Shown one piece after another: positions 15,772 to 24,746 of a stretch of 32,606 bases of DNA. A program made the position numbers and the translations under genes. The stretch's first letter is position 1, and the number at the start of each line of letters is the position of its first letter. The stretch spans positions 1-32,606 of the forward strand of contig CAYUXF010000012.1 in assembly GCA_964448755.1 (NCBI GenBank). Direction: 5' to 3'. Source of the DNA: CAYUXF01 sp964448755 (GTDB lineage Bacteria > Margulisbacteria > Termititenacia > Termititenacales > CAYUXF01). The notes under the pieces were generated by a model, which saw only the letters and a program-made list of their open reading frames with translations, did not search any database and was not told where the DNA came from.

Positions 15772-17247
15772 ATGACTGAAGTTACGATCAATAAGGCTCT
15801 GGCCCTAAACGGGACGGTTAGCGGAGCTAAAGAACAGAAAATAATTACACCGGTAAAACCCGATACTTTAATTACCTATGAAGATTATAAAAATGACAAT
15901 GAGGCTTTTAATGCTTATGAGGCTGGCGACTATCAGCGGGCCGCCAGGATCTATCAACAGCTTGCGGTGCAAACCGGCTGGGCGGCTTTTTATTATAACT
16001 GGGGCGTTTCCTTACAAGAATCTGCTGCTAAAGTTAAAGATCAGCCCACAAGAGTTAAGCTATTATTGGAAGTGGAAGAGATCTATAAAAAAGCACTTAA
16101 GATAGAGCCGCAACATCTTAAAACACACAATAATCTTGGTATTATTTATTATACACTGGCAAAACTCAATAATGAGCAAAGTTATTTAACCGCCGCGCGC
16201 CGTCAGTATGCGCTGGCAATTGAGACAGATCATGGTTACGGCAAAGCGCACTATAATCTTGGTTTGCTCGAGTTTGAAACCGGAAATTCAGCTGGTGTCA
16301 CCAGCCATTTACCCCGAGCGGTAGAAGATACCCAGCTCGATAAAATGAGTAAAGCCAAAAGCTTTTATTTTTTAGGTGTAAATTACTTTGAAAAAAAAGA
16401 TCATGCCGGTGCGCTAGAACATTTTGAGAAAGCGCTTGAATTGGGTTTGTCAAAAGATTTTAGAAAAATTCAGTATTATTGGCGTGCGGTCCATGACTTA
16501 CTGGGTCTTCCTGAGAAAAATCAGGATAAATATAAGATAGCTAATAAAGATAATCCTAAAGATCTTTTGGCTGCCGATAACAGTGGTGATTCTCTGGAAA
16601 AGAATAGTGAATATGGTCAAAAAAAAGTATCTTCAACAGAAGAGTCCAAACTGCATATTGAAAATAGCCAAAAAGACCAGGGTGCCGTATTAAAAAATAT
16701 TAAGCGGGAACTTGATCCTGCTTTTTTGGAAAGTTCTACACCGGCAGAACTTTATAGTGTTGGCACAGAGGCCTATGCTCAAAAAAAATATTCGCGAGCA
16801 ATAGTTTTTTTTAATAAAGCTTTACAAAAAGGGTACAATAAAAAAGATAAAAATTTTTGGGCGATGCTGGGGATGTCTTATTCGGCGCTAAAAGAATATC
16901 GCCAAGCAATAGCGGCGCTGACTTCTGCCATTAATTTCGGCTATAAAGACGAGGTAATTTATCTGCATCGGGCTGCTTTGTATTATCAAACATCGGAGTC
17001 CAGTAAAGCGATAGCTGATCTGCAAAAATGTAAAAGCCAGGATGCTTATTGGCATTACTGGTTTGCCATGGCCAGCGCCGAATTAAAAGATCTCCAAACA
17101 GCAGAAGAACACTTTAATGAAGCTATTAGGTTAAAGCCCGACTTTAGGTCTGCTTATAACGGCCGCGGTTTGATGTATTGGCGGCAGGGGCGGCGAGAAC
17201 TGGCGGAAAAAGACTTTGATATTGCCTTTCCCGGCAGAAGAAAATAG
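15772..17247 (+). CDS. TPR-repeat protein
   Basis: 491 residues with at least eight tetratricopeptide-like units in two blocks. The first block spans about residues 40-245 (AFNAYEAGDYQRAARIYQQL, LGIIYYTLAKL, AHYNLGLLEFETG, YFLGVNYFEKKDHAGALEHF). The second spans about 325-485 (GTEAYAQKKYSRAIVFFNKA through GRGLMYWRQGRRELAEKDF). A charged, low-complexity linker (about 255-315) joins them. No signal peptide or membrane segment, so probably a cytosolic protein-interaction scaffold. GAGGTG precedes the ATG. It starts 31 nt after yqeY and may be read through from the glyQS operon. Partners are unknown; the giant helical protein is one possibility on proximity alone. Confidence 0.85.
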   Translation: MTEVTINKALALNGTVSGAKEQKIITPVKPDTLITYEDYKNDNEAFNAYEAGDYQRAARIYQQLAVQTGWAAFYYNWGVSLQESAAKVKDQPTRVKLLLEVEEIYKKALKIEPQHLKTHNNLGIIYYTLAKLNNEQSYLTAARRQYALAIETDHGYGKAHYNLGLLEFETGNSAGVTSHLPRAVEDTQLDKMSKAKSFYFLGVNYFEKKDHAGALEHFEKALELGLSKDFRKIQYYWRAVHDLLGLPEKNQDKYKIANKDNPKDLLAADNSGDSLEKNSEYGQKKVSSTEESKLHIENSQKDQGAVLKNIKRELDPAFLESSTPAELYSVGTEAYAQKKYSRAIVFFNKALQKGYNKKDKNFWAMLGMSYSALKEYRQAIAALTSAINFGYKDEVIYLHRAALYYQTSESSKAIADLQKCKSQDAYWHYWFAMASAELKDLQTAEEHFNEAIRLKPDFRSAYNGRGLMYWRQGRRELAEKDFDIAFPGRRK

Positions 17248-17341
17248 CTATCAATTTTTTCGGCAGTAGATTGAAAAAAGTCACTTATATACCGTTAAAA
17301 TCTTCTCGGTCAAGAGTGGTAATGAATTGTTTTTCTATAAC

Positions 17342-17359
17342 TTACGATATAATAATGTT
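17342..17359 (+). promoter_or_regulatory. TTACGATA promoter-like block before the 17392 gene
   Basis: TTACGA is followed by TATAAT (17348-17353), a consensus -10, and then AATGTT. TTGTTT at 17327-17332 could be a -35 with a short 15-bp spacer. The ATGAATTG further upstream aligns with ATGCAAGT before the giant gene. A leader of about 30 nt with AAAAAAGG would precede ATG 17392. Confidence 0.55.
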
Positions 17360-17391
17360 AAGTAATACTACTGTAAAAAAGGCCATAAATA

Positions 17392-18963
17392 ATGTTATTT
17401 AATAAACAATTTTCAGCAAAAACCTGTGCACTAGATTTTAAATCCAAGGTGATTGATCGAGTTTCCCAAAAAGACATGTTGGTTTTGGATGATATTAATG
17501 CTCTTTTCAAAAATGGGGCAGTAGATGAAGCAATTAACTATATTGATGAATCTATTGTTGCACCGGCCGCGGATTTTTATTATGAAAAAGCAACAGAATA
17601 TTTTTATAAAAAAGATTACGCTTCTGCCGAGAAAATTTATCTTAAACTTGCTGCCTTAGAGTCTAGTGAGACGGCCTTTGTTGCAGATAAAAGTGAGTTT
17701 GATTTGTATGTTTTATACTTAAATACTGGAGAATATGAAAAATCTATAAATTTTAAAAAACAAGGAAATGGCATTCCTTTTAGTCCAATGATGTTTATAA
17801 AATCACTACTGAAATTAAATTGTAAATATCGCTATGCACAAAGTATTTTAAAAAATAAATTAAAATTTACTATTGAAGAAATGAAAAGTATTTATTCAGT
17901 TGCTAGCGATATTCAGCTTCGTAGAGAAAAGGCTTATCTGGAAGATGGGGTAAGCTACGATGTTACTTATGGAGCCTTAAGCTATAAAGAATATTCAGAG
18001 TTTTCAAAAGCTTTAAGTAAATCAAATATAGATTTTTCTAAAGAAAATACCAGAAAATTAATAAATGAATATTATTTAATTATTCATGAGTTTAATAGTT
18101 ATAGAAATTTATTATTAGAGCAGGGTAGTTTGGAGACAAAATTTATTTTAAATATGCCTAAAGATAACGTTGATTATATGAAATTAGAAGATGTTTATGT
18201 AGAACATGTTAAAAATTTTATTAGAGAAAAGATTAAAGAGCTCCGAGCTCAGAAAACGTATGATACATTAAAAGATACATTAATGGCCAAAGAAAAAGCC
18301 TTAAATCAAAATCTTTATGATAATGTTAGTTATACCATGAATGTTTCTTCTGCTTCTGATAGCGAGATCGCCTATGCAATTTTTAAAAATTGTTTGTTTT
18401 TCATGGCTTCCTTGACTGGCATTGCTGCTTTTTCTCTGATTGAAGACAAAAGTATTATTCATCCAAATATATTAAAAAAAGCTATTTTTTCATTATCTTT
18501 AATTAATTCTCGTTCGGAGGTCAGCAGGGAAATATTTGAGCTTTATGTGCAGAATAATCCCAAGAATTTTACTCGAAAAATTGAATACGCTTTGTATCTT
18601 ATTTTATTTAAAGATGATTTTTCTCAAGCTATTAATATGCTTAAGGATATATTGGTAAACAAACAAGAACTGTCTGAATTTGATAAAGTATTAGGTCGGC
18701 TAGGATTTCGTCATGCTCTTTATCTTGCCAATTATTTATCTGCAGATAAGATAACTCAAGAACATAAGGACGATTTAATTTTGGCAATTGAGTTGTTGAT
18801 GCAGGAATATAATAAAAAGACTGGGCCTATTAAATATAACTTACATTATAATCAGGGGCTTTCTGTAAAAGAGAATATGGCAGTATTTTCTAGGGAAATC
18901 GGCGTACATGCAATGTTGGATGTTAGGTTTTTGTTTTTAGAATTTGTTTCGGAAATTTTCTGA
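17392..18963 (+). CDS. Unknown AT-rich helical protein with TPR-like N-terminus
   Basis: 523 residues, not recognised. Residues about 55-130 look like TPR hairpins (YYEKATEYFYKKDYASAEKIYLKLA, then LYVLYLNTGEYEKSINF). The rest is alpha-helical and Lys/Asn/Ile-rich, with one mildly hydrophobic stretch near 340-356 (CLFFMASLTGIAAFSLI). No signal peptide. The coding sequence is visibly richer in A and T than the glyQS-TPR block before it, which may reflect transfer or weak selection. The start is supported by AAGG about 9 nt upstream and a TATAAT promoter. It is convergent with the 1146-residue LysM/JAMM gene, the two stops lying 5 nt apart. Confidence 0.75.
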   Translation: MLFNKQFSAKTCALDFKSKVIDRVSQKDMLVLDDINALFKNGAVDEAINYIDESIVAPAADFYYEKATEYFYKKDYASAEKIYLKLAALESSETAFVADKSEFDLYVLYLNTGEYEKSINFKKQGNGIPFSPMMFIKSLLKLNCKYRYAQSILKNKLKFTIEEMKSIYSVASDIQLRREKAYLEDGVSYDVTYGALSYKEYSEFSKALSKSNIDFSKENTRKLINEYYLIIHEFNSYRNLLLEQGSLETKFILNMPKDNVDYMKLEDVYVEHVKNFIREKIKELRAQKTYDTLKDTLMAKEKALNQNLYDNVSYTMNVSSASDSEIAYAIFKNCLFFMASLTGIAAFSLIEDKSIIHPNILKKAIFSLSLINSRSEVSREIFELYVQNNPKNFTRKIEYALYLILFKDDFSQAINMLKDILVNKQELSEFDKVLGRLGFRHALYLANYLSADKITQEHKDDLILAIELLMQEYNKKTGPIKYNLHYNQGLSVKENMAVFSREIGVHAMLDVRFLFLEFVSEIF

Positions 18964-18968
18964 CCTTA

Positions 18969-21900
18969 TTACATAGCAATATTAAATAATTCCTCTGGTG
19001 AGAAAAACCTCCAGCTTTCTAATTTGCCAGCTTCCTCAAGTGCACTAGTCATCTTTTTTGCTTCTTTAAATGTTGTGTAATGCCATTTATCATTAATTCT
19101 ACAAACCATTAACGCTGTTCCATCAGACGATTTTTTTACTCCGCTTTGATAAGCCAGCGAGATATTTCTCAAACCAGCTTCTGAGCCAAAAAAATTATTT
19201 TGGATGGCTTTGGCGTTTTCCAGTCTTTTTATAAAACCAATGAGCTCTTCTGACTTTACTTTGTTAATTCTACACTGATTAAATATTAGCTCAACTATTT
19301 CATCTGTGGTAGCAGCAGGGTGATTTGCCTTGTAGGCAGTTAATGCATCATAAACCTTGCCTTCGTTGCTACTTTGAAAATGACTGCGTGGATCTCTTAT
19401 ATTATCAGCAATAGATCTCTCTGTGCCTAACCCGGTAGGATCTTTGCTTTTAGTTTTTGGGGTGCTGGCTACTTCAATATTTTTTGCCGGAGTAATATCA
19501 GCTTTGACTAAACCTGGGCTATAATCTTTTAGTTTTTTAGATTTGACGCCGCCAATAAACTCGCCGTTAGAATCTTTGATAATTTGTCTAATATAATCAT
19601 CTGGTTTGTGTATACTTCCTGGATTTGGCCATGTTTTTTTAAGCTCTGGAACTGTGAATTCACCAGTAGCATGATCTAAGGTATATTTGTATTCTTTAAC
19701 TTTACCGCTAGCATCTTTTAGTCCAAACACACCTTCCTCGGGCTTACTTACATATTTTCTAATTTTATCTTCAGTGAGTTCAATAATTACTTTATCCCCT
19801 TTTTTTGTTATTACTGGCGAATAAATATCATCAAAAGCTTTATATGTATCATTGCTATGTGTTTTTACTCTGGTAAAAGTTGCTTCGTCTATAATAATTT
19901 TTATTTTTTTGTCTTGGGGATAATAAAAAGCACTTAACTCTCCTTTTGATGAACCGTTCATAAAAGCTCTGAGGTCTGGAGTTAATTGATTTAATACTTC
20001 TACAGGTAGTGGATTTTTTCCCTGTATTATATGTAATTTTTGTCTGCCAACAATAGGTTGTTCTTCAGCTCCCATTTTCCAGCTTGAGTTTGCCTTTTTC
20101 CCGGCACCATCAATCTTGCCATTATCAATAACTCCTGCGCCGGTATGTTCATCCAGTCCGCTAAGTTTTTTGCTGCCACCAGGATGGTTATGATAAATTT
20201 CTGTTGACCCTGCTTTTTCACAACGATCAACAAAACGATGACTATAGCTATGAAAATTTTGAGCGGTAAGCGCTTCAATATTATCTACACCTTTAGAATT
20301 AACCATTTTTTGAATATCTTCAGGGAACATTTTCAAAGCATCATCAAAATCTGCTTGGTTGATTATATTTTTTTGCTTTGACTGAATTAAAGAATGTAAG
20401 GCTGATCTATTTCCTTCAGAAAGTTTTGAGACATCTAAAACATTATCTTTGTTTGGAATTACCATTCTGCCTGTTGTGCGATTAATCCCAACCGGTATCT
20501 CTGTGGTATTTCCTCTGGTTATTTGTTTATAAAGAGTCAGGTCTTTTTTTGCTATTCGCGCTGCCCTTGCCCCTCTGCCCAGCTTAGCTACCGCAGCACC
20601 TGGTAGAATCACGCTCAAAGCAAGATCCATTGCTACCAACCCAACATCTGCACCGGTTATTTCTTGTCCGGTAGCACTTTTATAAATTAATTCGCCGGCA
20701 TCGGTTAAGGCCATATAACCGGCACCAACTCCGGCAACTACTAAACCGCTAGCGCTGCCGCCTGTGCCGATAACTGTTCCAATAATTACTGCGGCTACGG
20801 CCAAACGATAACCAACATCAATGATCCTCTTTCCTGTAGAATAAACAACTTCTTTGCTCTGTATTTGCCCATTACTATCTTTAAAAGCAATTACTGAGTT
20901 CGGTTCTGTCGAAGCTCCTTTGCAATAATTATTCATGGCTTCGTCTTCAGTTTTACCAGAAAAAGTAGCACCGGTAGAAGGTTCAACAATATAGTATAAA
21001 CCGTTTTTTTGACCAATAATTACATTTTCTGTTCTGACACCTATTCCATCCTTAGGCGACAAAACCATAGTTTCTTTTATTTTAATATTATTTAAAGTCC
21101 TTATTTTAAAAGCAGTTGTACCATGGCGAGCGGCCATAATATCAATAGCAGCACTGACTTTGTTGCTGTCGGTAATATCTGCTCTGTTTTTTAAAACAGC
21201 GGTCTCGCGATTCCATAAAGTGTCGCCCGCTTTTAAAGGTTGATATTTGTCATCTACTGGTTTATCACGTGAGAGATCTTGAGCGGGTTTACTTATTAAA
21301 TTGCCAATTGCCGCTAAACTAAACGGTGTTTTTTTTACATCATAGCCATTATCCTTAGCATAGCTCATTAAAGTAGCTTTTGTGCTGTCAATTTCAGCAT
21401 TATATTTTGCCGTGCTGTTAGTTGTATCGTAAGCGTCACTTTCGGTATAAGGCATTTGTTTTAAGTCATTTACTTTTTGGTTTAAAAACCGTTCCATAAA
21501 TAAATTTATAGTATTTTTATCTATGCCAGCTTTTTGCATTTCTTGTTTAATGGTTTCTAGAAATTTAAGAAAACCTTTAACATCGCCAACTACCTGATAA
21601 TTTTTAACATCACTTTCTATTTGTTTTAATAAAGTGTCCTTGGCTCTAATAAACTGATCGCCGTTTTCTTTTTTTAGATTGGCAATACCATAAGTATCTT
21701 TGCCATCTCTAATAGCGTTAATTCTTAGTTGACTGCTTTTATTTGCTAAATTATCTGGCGTTCCTAAAATATTAGCCAAAGCCCAGTTGGCGGCAATAAA
21801 TTCATTAGAGTTACAACGCATTATTTTAGCTTTAGAAAAATCATCTTTTTTAGAATTACTTTGAATAGTTATTTTATATTGTTCGGTTTTTCCTGCTGTA

Positions 21901-22409
21901 ATATAAAAACTTTTAGAATTACCATTTTCTTCTACTTTATAAATAGTTCCTTCCAGCTTTCTACTACCATACTCTATATGAATTTTTTCGCCAATTTCCA
22001 GACGCTTGTTCTCATTATAATCACTAGTTTTTCTTACTATGGTTTTATGTCCGGAGCTGAGCTCTTTTTGACCATACTCTCTGCGAACAAAATTTTCTTT
22101 CTTAACAACTGTATTTACTGTACTGTGAATTTCTTGATAACCATGGACTTCTTTTAATTCACGCATGAAAAAATCAGCTTCTGTTTTTGAGTTAAATCCT
22201 TTAGCAATAATTATTTTATTGCCGTTGATCGGTTCTGTGGCAACAACCTGTCCATTTTCATAACGCATACTTTCTATTAGCTTATCTTTGTTTTCTTGCG
22301 ATAAGCCTCTGAATCTAATGGCTACTTGCGCAGCATCTTTATATTGAGCTGCTTTAGTAAAAAAGCTTCTAGTATCTTGTTGATTGCTGACATTACCAAC
22401 GTTACTCAT
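18969..22409 (-). CDS. Large LysM/JAMM-domain protein with toxin-like hydrophobic core
   Basis: 1146 residues. Residues 389-452 read as a LysM module (LKAGDTLWN ... HGTTAFKIRTLNNI ... MVLSP) with about 25 extra residues inserted. LysM usually binds peptidoglycan. Residues 535-620 form a Gly/Ala hydrophobic stretch followed by AGELIYKSATGQEITGADVG and a basic end, resembling the pre-toxin regions of polymorphic toxins. H740-N-H742, then seven residues, S750, two residues and D753 match the JAMM metalloprotease signature HxHx7Sx2D exactly; these residues would ligand zinc. No signal peptide is evident. The C-terminal 100 residues are unrecognised. The ATG follows GGAGGG. No small immunity-like gene follows in the same direction, since the next gene is convergent. 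Confidence 0.75.
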   Translation of the reverse strand: MSNVGNVSNQQDTRSFFTKAAQYKDAAQVAIRFRGLSQENKDKLIESMRYENGQVVATEPINGNKIIIAKGFNSKTEADFFMRELKEVHGYQEIHSTVNTVVKKENFVRREYGQKELSSGHKTIVRKTSDYNENKRLEIGEKIHIEYGSRKLEGTIYKVEENGNSKSFYITAGKTEQYKITIQSNSKKDDFSKAKIMRCNSNEFIAANWALANILGTPDNLANKSSQLRINAIRDGKDTYGIANLKKENGDQFIRAKDTLLKQIESDVKNYQVVGDVKGFLKFLETIKQEMQKAGIDKNTINLFMERFLNQKVNDLKQMPYTESDAYDTTNSTAKYNAEIDSTKATLMSYAKDNGYDVKKTPFSLAAIGNLISKPAQDLSRDKPVDDKYQPLKAGDTLWNRETAVLKNRADITDSNKVSAAIDIMAARHGTTAFKIRTLNNIKIKETMVLSPKDGIGVRTENVIIGQKNGLYYIVEPSTGATFSGKTEDEAMNNYCKGASTEPNSVIAFKDSNGQIQSKEVVYSTGKRIIDVGYRLAVAAVIIGTVIGTGGSASGLVVAGVGAGYMALTDAGELIYKSATGQEITGADVGLVAMDLALSVILPGAAVAKLGRGARAARIAKKDLTLYKQITRGNTTEIPVGINRTTGRMVIPNKDNVLDVSKLSEGNRSALHSLIQSKQKNIINQADFDDALKMFPEDIQKMVNSKGVDNIEALTAQNFHSYSHRFVDRCEKAGSTEIYHNHPGGSKKLSGLDEHTGAGVIDNGKIDGAGKKANSSWKMGAEEQPIVGRQKLHIIQGKNPLPVEVLNQLTPDLRAFMNGSSKGELSAFYYPQDKKIKIIIDEATFTRVKTHSNDTYKAFDDIYSPVITKKGDKVIIELTEDKIRKYVSKPEEGVFGLKDASGKVKEYKYTLDHATGEFTVPELKKTWPNPGSIHKPDDYIRQIIKDSNGEFIGGVKSKKLKDYSPGLVKADITPAKNIEVASTPKTKSKDPTGLGTERSIADNIRDPRSHFQSSNEGKVYDALTAYKANHPAATTDEIVELIFNQCRINKVKSEELIGFIKRLENAKAIQNNFFGSEAGLRNISLAYQSGVKKSSDGTALMVCRINDKWHYTTFKEAKKMTSALEEAGKLESWRFFSPEELFNIAM

Positions 22410-22510
22410 TTTTACCCTCCGGCATATTAATTAATACCCGGTTTTTTGCTTTTTTATACCAATACCAAAAGGAGGGGCTTTGCACCCCCTAATACTGTTA
22501 ATATCGTTGA

Positions 22511-22551
22511 AAAATACAATAAAAATGTAATGATATTTTCCGTTGTATTTT
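22511..22551. repeat. Inverted repeat in the divergent intergenic region
   Basis: AAAATACAA (22511-22519) and TTGTATTTT (22543-22551) form a 9-bp inverted repeat in the 183-bp region between the divergent 1146-codon gene and the exported-protein pair. It could be an operator. A second weak hairpin, AGGGG...CCCCT, lies at 22473-22490. No clear -35/-10 pair is visible for either gene. Confidence 0.35.
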
Positions 22552-22592
22552 GTTTTAGAATATGAGATGCTCATTTTTTAGAGGAGCGGCCC

Positions 22593-23211
22593 ATGTTCAA
22601 AAAAATAGTCTGTTTAAGTTGTTTGCTTGGTTTTCTCCTCTCCGCCGAGTTTACTAACCCAGGAATCCCGTCGCGGGAAACATATCAGATTAAAAATTAT
22701 ATTAATAAAGATGTCGGTTTTGTTACCGCTAATGTCACTATAACGCTAAAAAAAGATGAGAAGAGCCGGCCATATTATTATCTTGAGGGGTTGGACGGGG
22801 CCTATTATAAAAATACCGCTAAAATCAATTACNNNNNNNNNNNNNNNNNNNNNNNNNNNNNNNNNNNNNNNNNNNNNNNNNNNNNNNNNNNNNNNNNNNN
22901 NNNNNNNNNNNNNNNNNNNNNNNNNNNNNNNNAATAATGATGCCGGAGAAATGTATCAATTTTTGGCCGCTGCCGACCGGGCAGAAATCAGTCAGGCAGA
23001 TTATTTAGAACAATTTGAGGAATTTCCTTTGCGGCCGGCCGCCTATTCACTAAAAAAGATCTACGCTATTGAAGGGGGATTAGTCGCGGTCTATGATATT
23101 GCCTGGCCAGATTTTTCTACAGATCAAAATGTTATTAGAGAAGAAGAGTTTTTTTTAGTTAGAGAGGGGTCCACTTGGCGCATCAAAGAAGAAGTTTCTT
23201 TAGTAAAATAA
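22593..23211 (+). CDS. Unknown exported protein split by an assembly gap
   Basis: The 5' part (to 22832) encodes a signal peptide-like start (MFKKIVCLSCLLGFLLSAEF) after a GAGGAG Shine-Dalgarno, then a beta-rich segment (VGFVTANVTITLKK...). The 3' part (from 22933) reads in another frame relative to the ATG and ends with EEFFLVREGSTWRIKEE, the kind of final strand seen in NTF2-like periplasmic domains. The 100-N gap is of unknown true size, so the frame difference is not a frameshift. The most economical reading is one small exported protein; two genes joined by the gap cannot be excluded. Its stop lies 34 nt inside the start of the CAP-domain gene. Confidence 0.55.
22833..22932. other. Assembly gap (100 N)
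   Basis: Exactly 100 N; true length unknown. The flanking halves of the exported-protein gene are in different frames as written, so the real gap length is not 100 modulo 3 if this is one gene. Confidence 0.95.
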
Positions 23212-24746
23212 TATTCTTAACTTTAACTGTTTTTTTTCTGGTCGGCTGGCAATATACGGATATTAGCTATACCGAACAAGAACAGGAAATAGCGGATTTT
23301 TTTGCCAATTATGCGGCTGAAAATAATTTAACCAGTCTGGAGACTAATCCCGCTTTAATTGCCGCTGCCAGAGAATATGTCGGCTATTTAAAAAAACAAG
23401 AGGCTAAAAAAGTCTATGATGATGTTCTTAACAAAATATTATATAAGCATGGGATTTATGATTTTAATATGCCGGTTATTGTTTATAAAAAGAAAGAACT
23501 GCCGGCCTCACGTTTGCTGGACGAACGGCTCAAGAATATTTTAAAAAGAGAAAATTTTAATATGCTGGGCTTAACTGTTTTTAGAGAAGATCCGGCGCGC
23601 GATATAATTGTCCTGTTGTTTGGCAAAAGAGAGGTTTACCTGAACGAAATTCCGCTGGTTGTCAAAGAACGGACCGTTAAGCTTTCCGGTAAAATGAATA
23701 GCGGTATTTATAACGGACGTATCTTAGTAATGACGCCCGCTAAGAATATCTATGAATATAAACTCAATGATGAACAGCGCTTTTTTGAGAAAACATTAAA
23801 ATTACCGGAACTCCATGGTAAATATATTTTTCAAATAGTTGCCGAAGATCTCAGTGGCGTTAAAAGTCTGGCGCTTTTTCCGGTTTATTACGGTGTTTCG
23901 CCAGAGCAGGAACGCGCGGCCGACTATGCATTGGCTAGTGTTAAAGAGTATTCTGCGGCAGAAGCAGAAGAGTTTTTAAGCGCAGAGATAAATCGACTGC
24001 GGCGTGAGCGCGGCTTGCCGCTCTTGATTAATGACCAGCAGCTCAGTAAAACGGCAGCGGCGCGCAGTATTAAAATGGCCGGGCTCTCTTCGCCGAGCCA
24101 CGCGTATATTTCTGTTTATAAAGAATCAGAACGGGAGTTAAAAAAAGCAGCGGTCTCTTATGGCCTTTTGGCTGAGAATTTTTTTGCCGGCAATTATCTG
24201 GTGCTTTTGCATGAAAAAAGATTGGATATCCCCTATTATGTGCAAAATCTTTTTAAGCCCGATCTGCGTGAAATAGGCGTTGGTGTTTCTGTGGTTACCG
24301 ATGCCGCGGATCAAACTTATTACTATGTTACGGAACTGATGGTTAATAAAGATAATAAATATGTTAATTTACAGCAGAAAAATAAATTAATTGAAATGAT
24401 CAATGCCAAGCGCAAATCTGCACAACTGCCGCCGCTGGTTAATGCTCTGGAATACTCCTCTTTGGCACAGCAGCATGCGGAAAAAATGGCGGCGTATGAT
24501 CTGCTCGATTATCTGGTGGATCCGCAGGATAAGCATCTGGGTGAACAATACCGCAAAATAGAAGGGCTGCGCACTACAGCGGTGCGGGTTTATGCCGCCC
24601 GCGATCTGGCCGATCTGATTACTAACGATGTTTATGACGAGACTTTCAATAAAATAGCAGTTGGTCTGGCGGTCAGCGATAGTCCTAAATATGGTGAGTC
24701 CGCTTTATGGGTGGTGCTGGTCTTTATAGATGATCGTGCTAATTAA
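23175..24746 (+). CDS. Exported multi-CAP (SCP/PR1-like) domain protein
   Basis: 523 residues beginning at TTG 23175, the only start that keeps the N-terminal membrane/signal segment (residues 8-24, KIIFLTLTVFFLVGW). GAGGGG lies 5 nt upstream, and the start overlaps the preceding gene by 37 bp. Residues 260-395 are a recognisable CAP domain (INRLRRERGLPLL, SHAYI, AENFFAG, EIGVGVSVV), and 400-521 a second, more diverged one (MINAKRKSAQLPPL, SLAQQHAEKMA, KIAVGLAVS). Residues 35-152 follow the same order of elements (FFANYAAENNLTSLETNPALIAAAREY ... LGLTVF) and look like a third, degenerate copy. A beta-sandwich-like stretch (153-240) follows that copy. Bacterial CAP proteins are secreted and of uncertain activity. 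It ends 8 bp inside the convergent HAD gene. Confidence 0.8.
   Translation: MAHQRRSFFSKIIFLTLTVFFLVGWQYTDISYTEQEQEIADFFANYAAENNLTSLETNPALIAAAREYVGYLKKQEAKKVYDDVLNKILYKHGIYDFNMPVIVYKKKELPASRLLDERLKNILKRENFNMLGLTVFREDPARDIIVLLFGKREVYLNEIPLVVKERTVKLSGKMNSGIYNGRILVMTPAKNIYEYKLNDEQRFFEKTLKLPELHGKYIFQIVAEDLSGVKSLALFPVYYGVSPEQERAADYALASVKEYSAAEAEEFLSAEINRLRRERGLPLLINDQQLSKTAAARSIKMAGLSSPSHAYISVYKESERELKKAAVSYGLLAENFFAGNYLVLLHEKRLDIPYYVQNLFKPDLREIGVGVSVVTDAADQTYYYVTELMVNKDNKYVNLQQKNKLIEMINAKRKSAQLPPLVNALEYSSLAQQHAEKMAAYDLLDYLVDPQDKHLGEQYRKIEGLRTTAVRVYAARDLADLITNDVYDETFNKIAVGLAVSDSPKYGESALWVVLVFIDDRAN

Noticed and set aside
17355..17402. 15-codon leader frame overlapping the 17392 start
   Set aside because: Its ATG lies 1 nt after the -10 hexamer and would not be transcribed.
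22593..23211. Apparent frameshift between the two halves of the exported-protein gene
   Set aside because: The 100-N gap has unknown true length, so the frame change carries no information.
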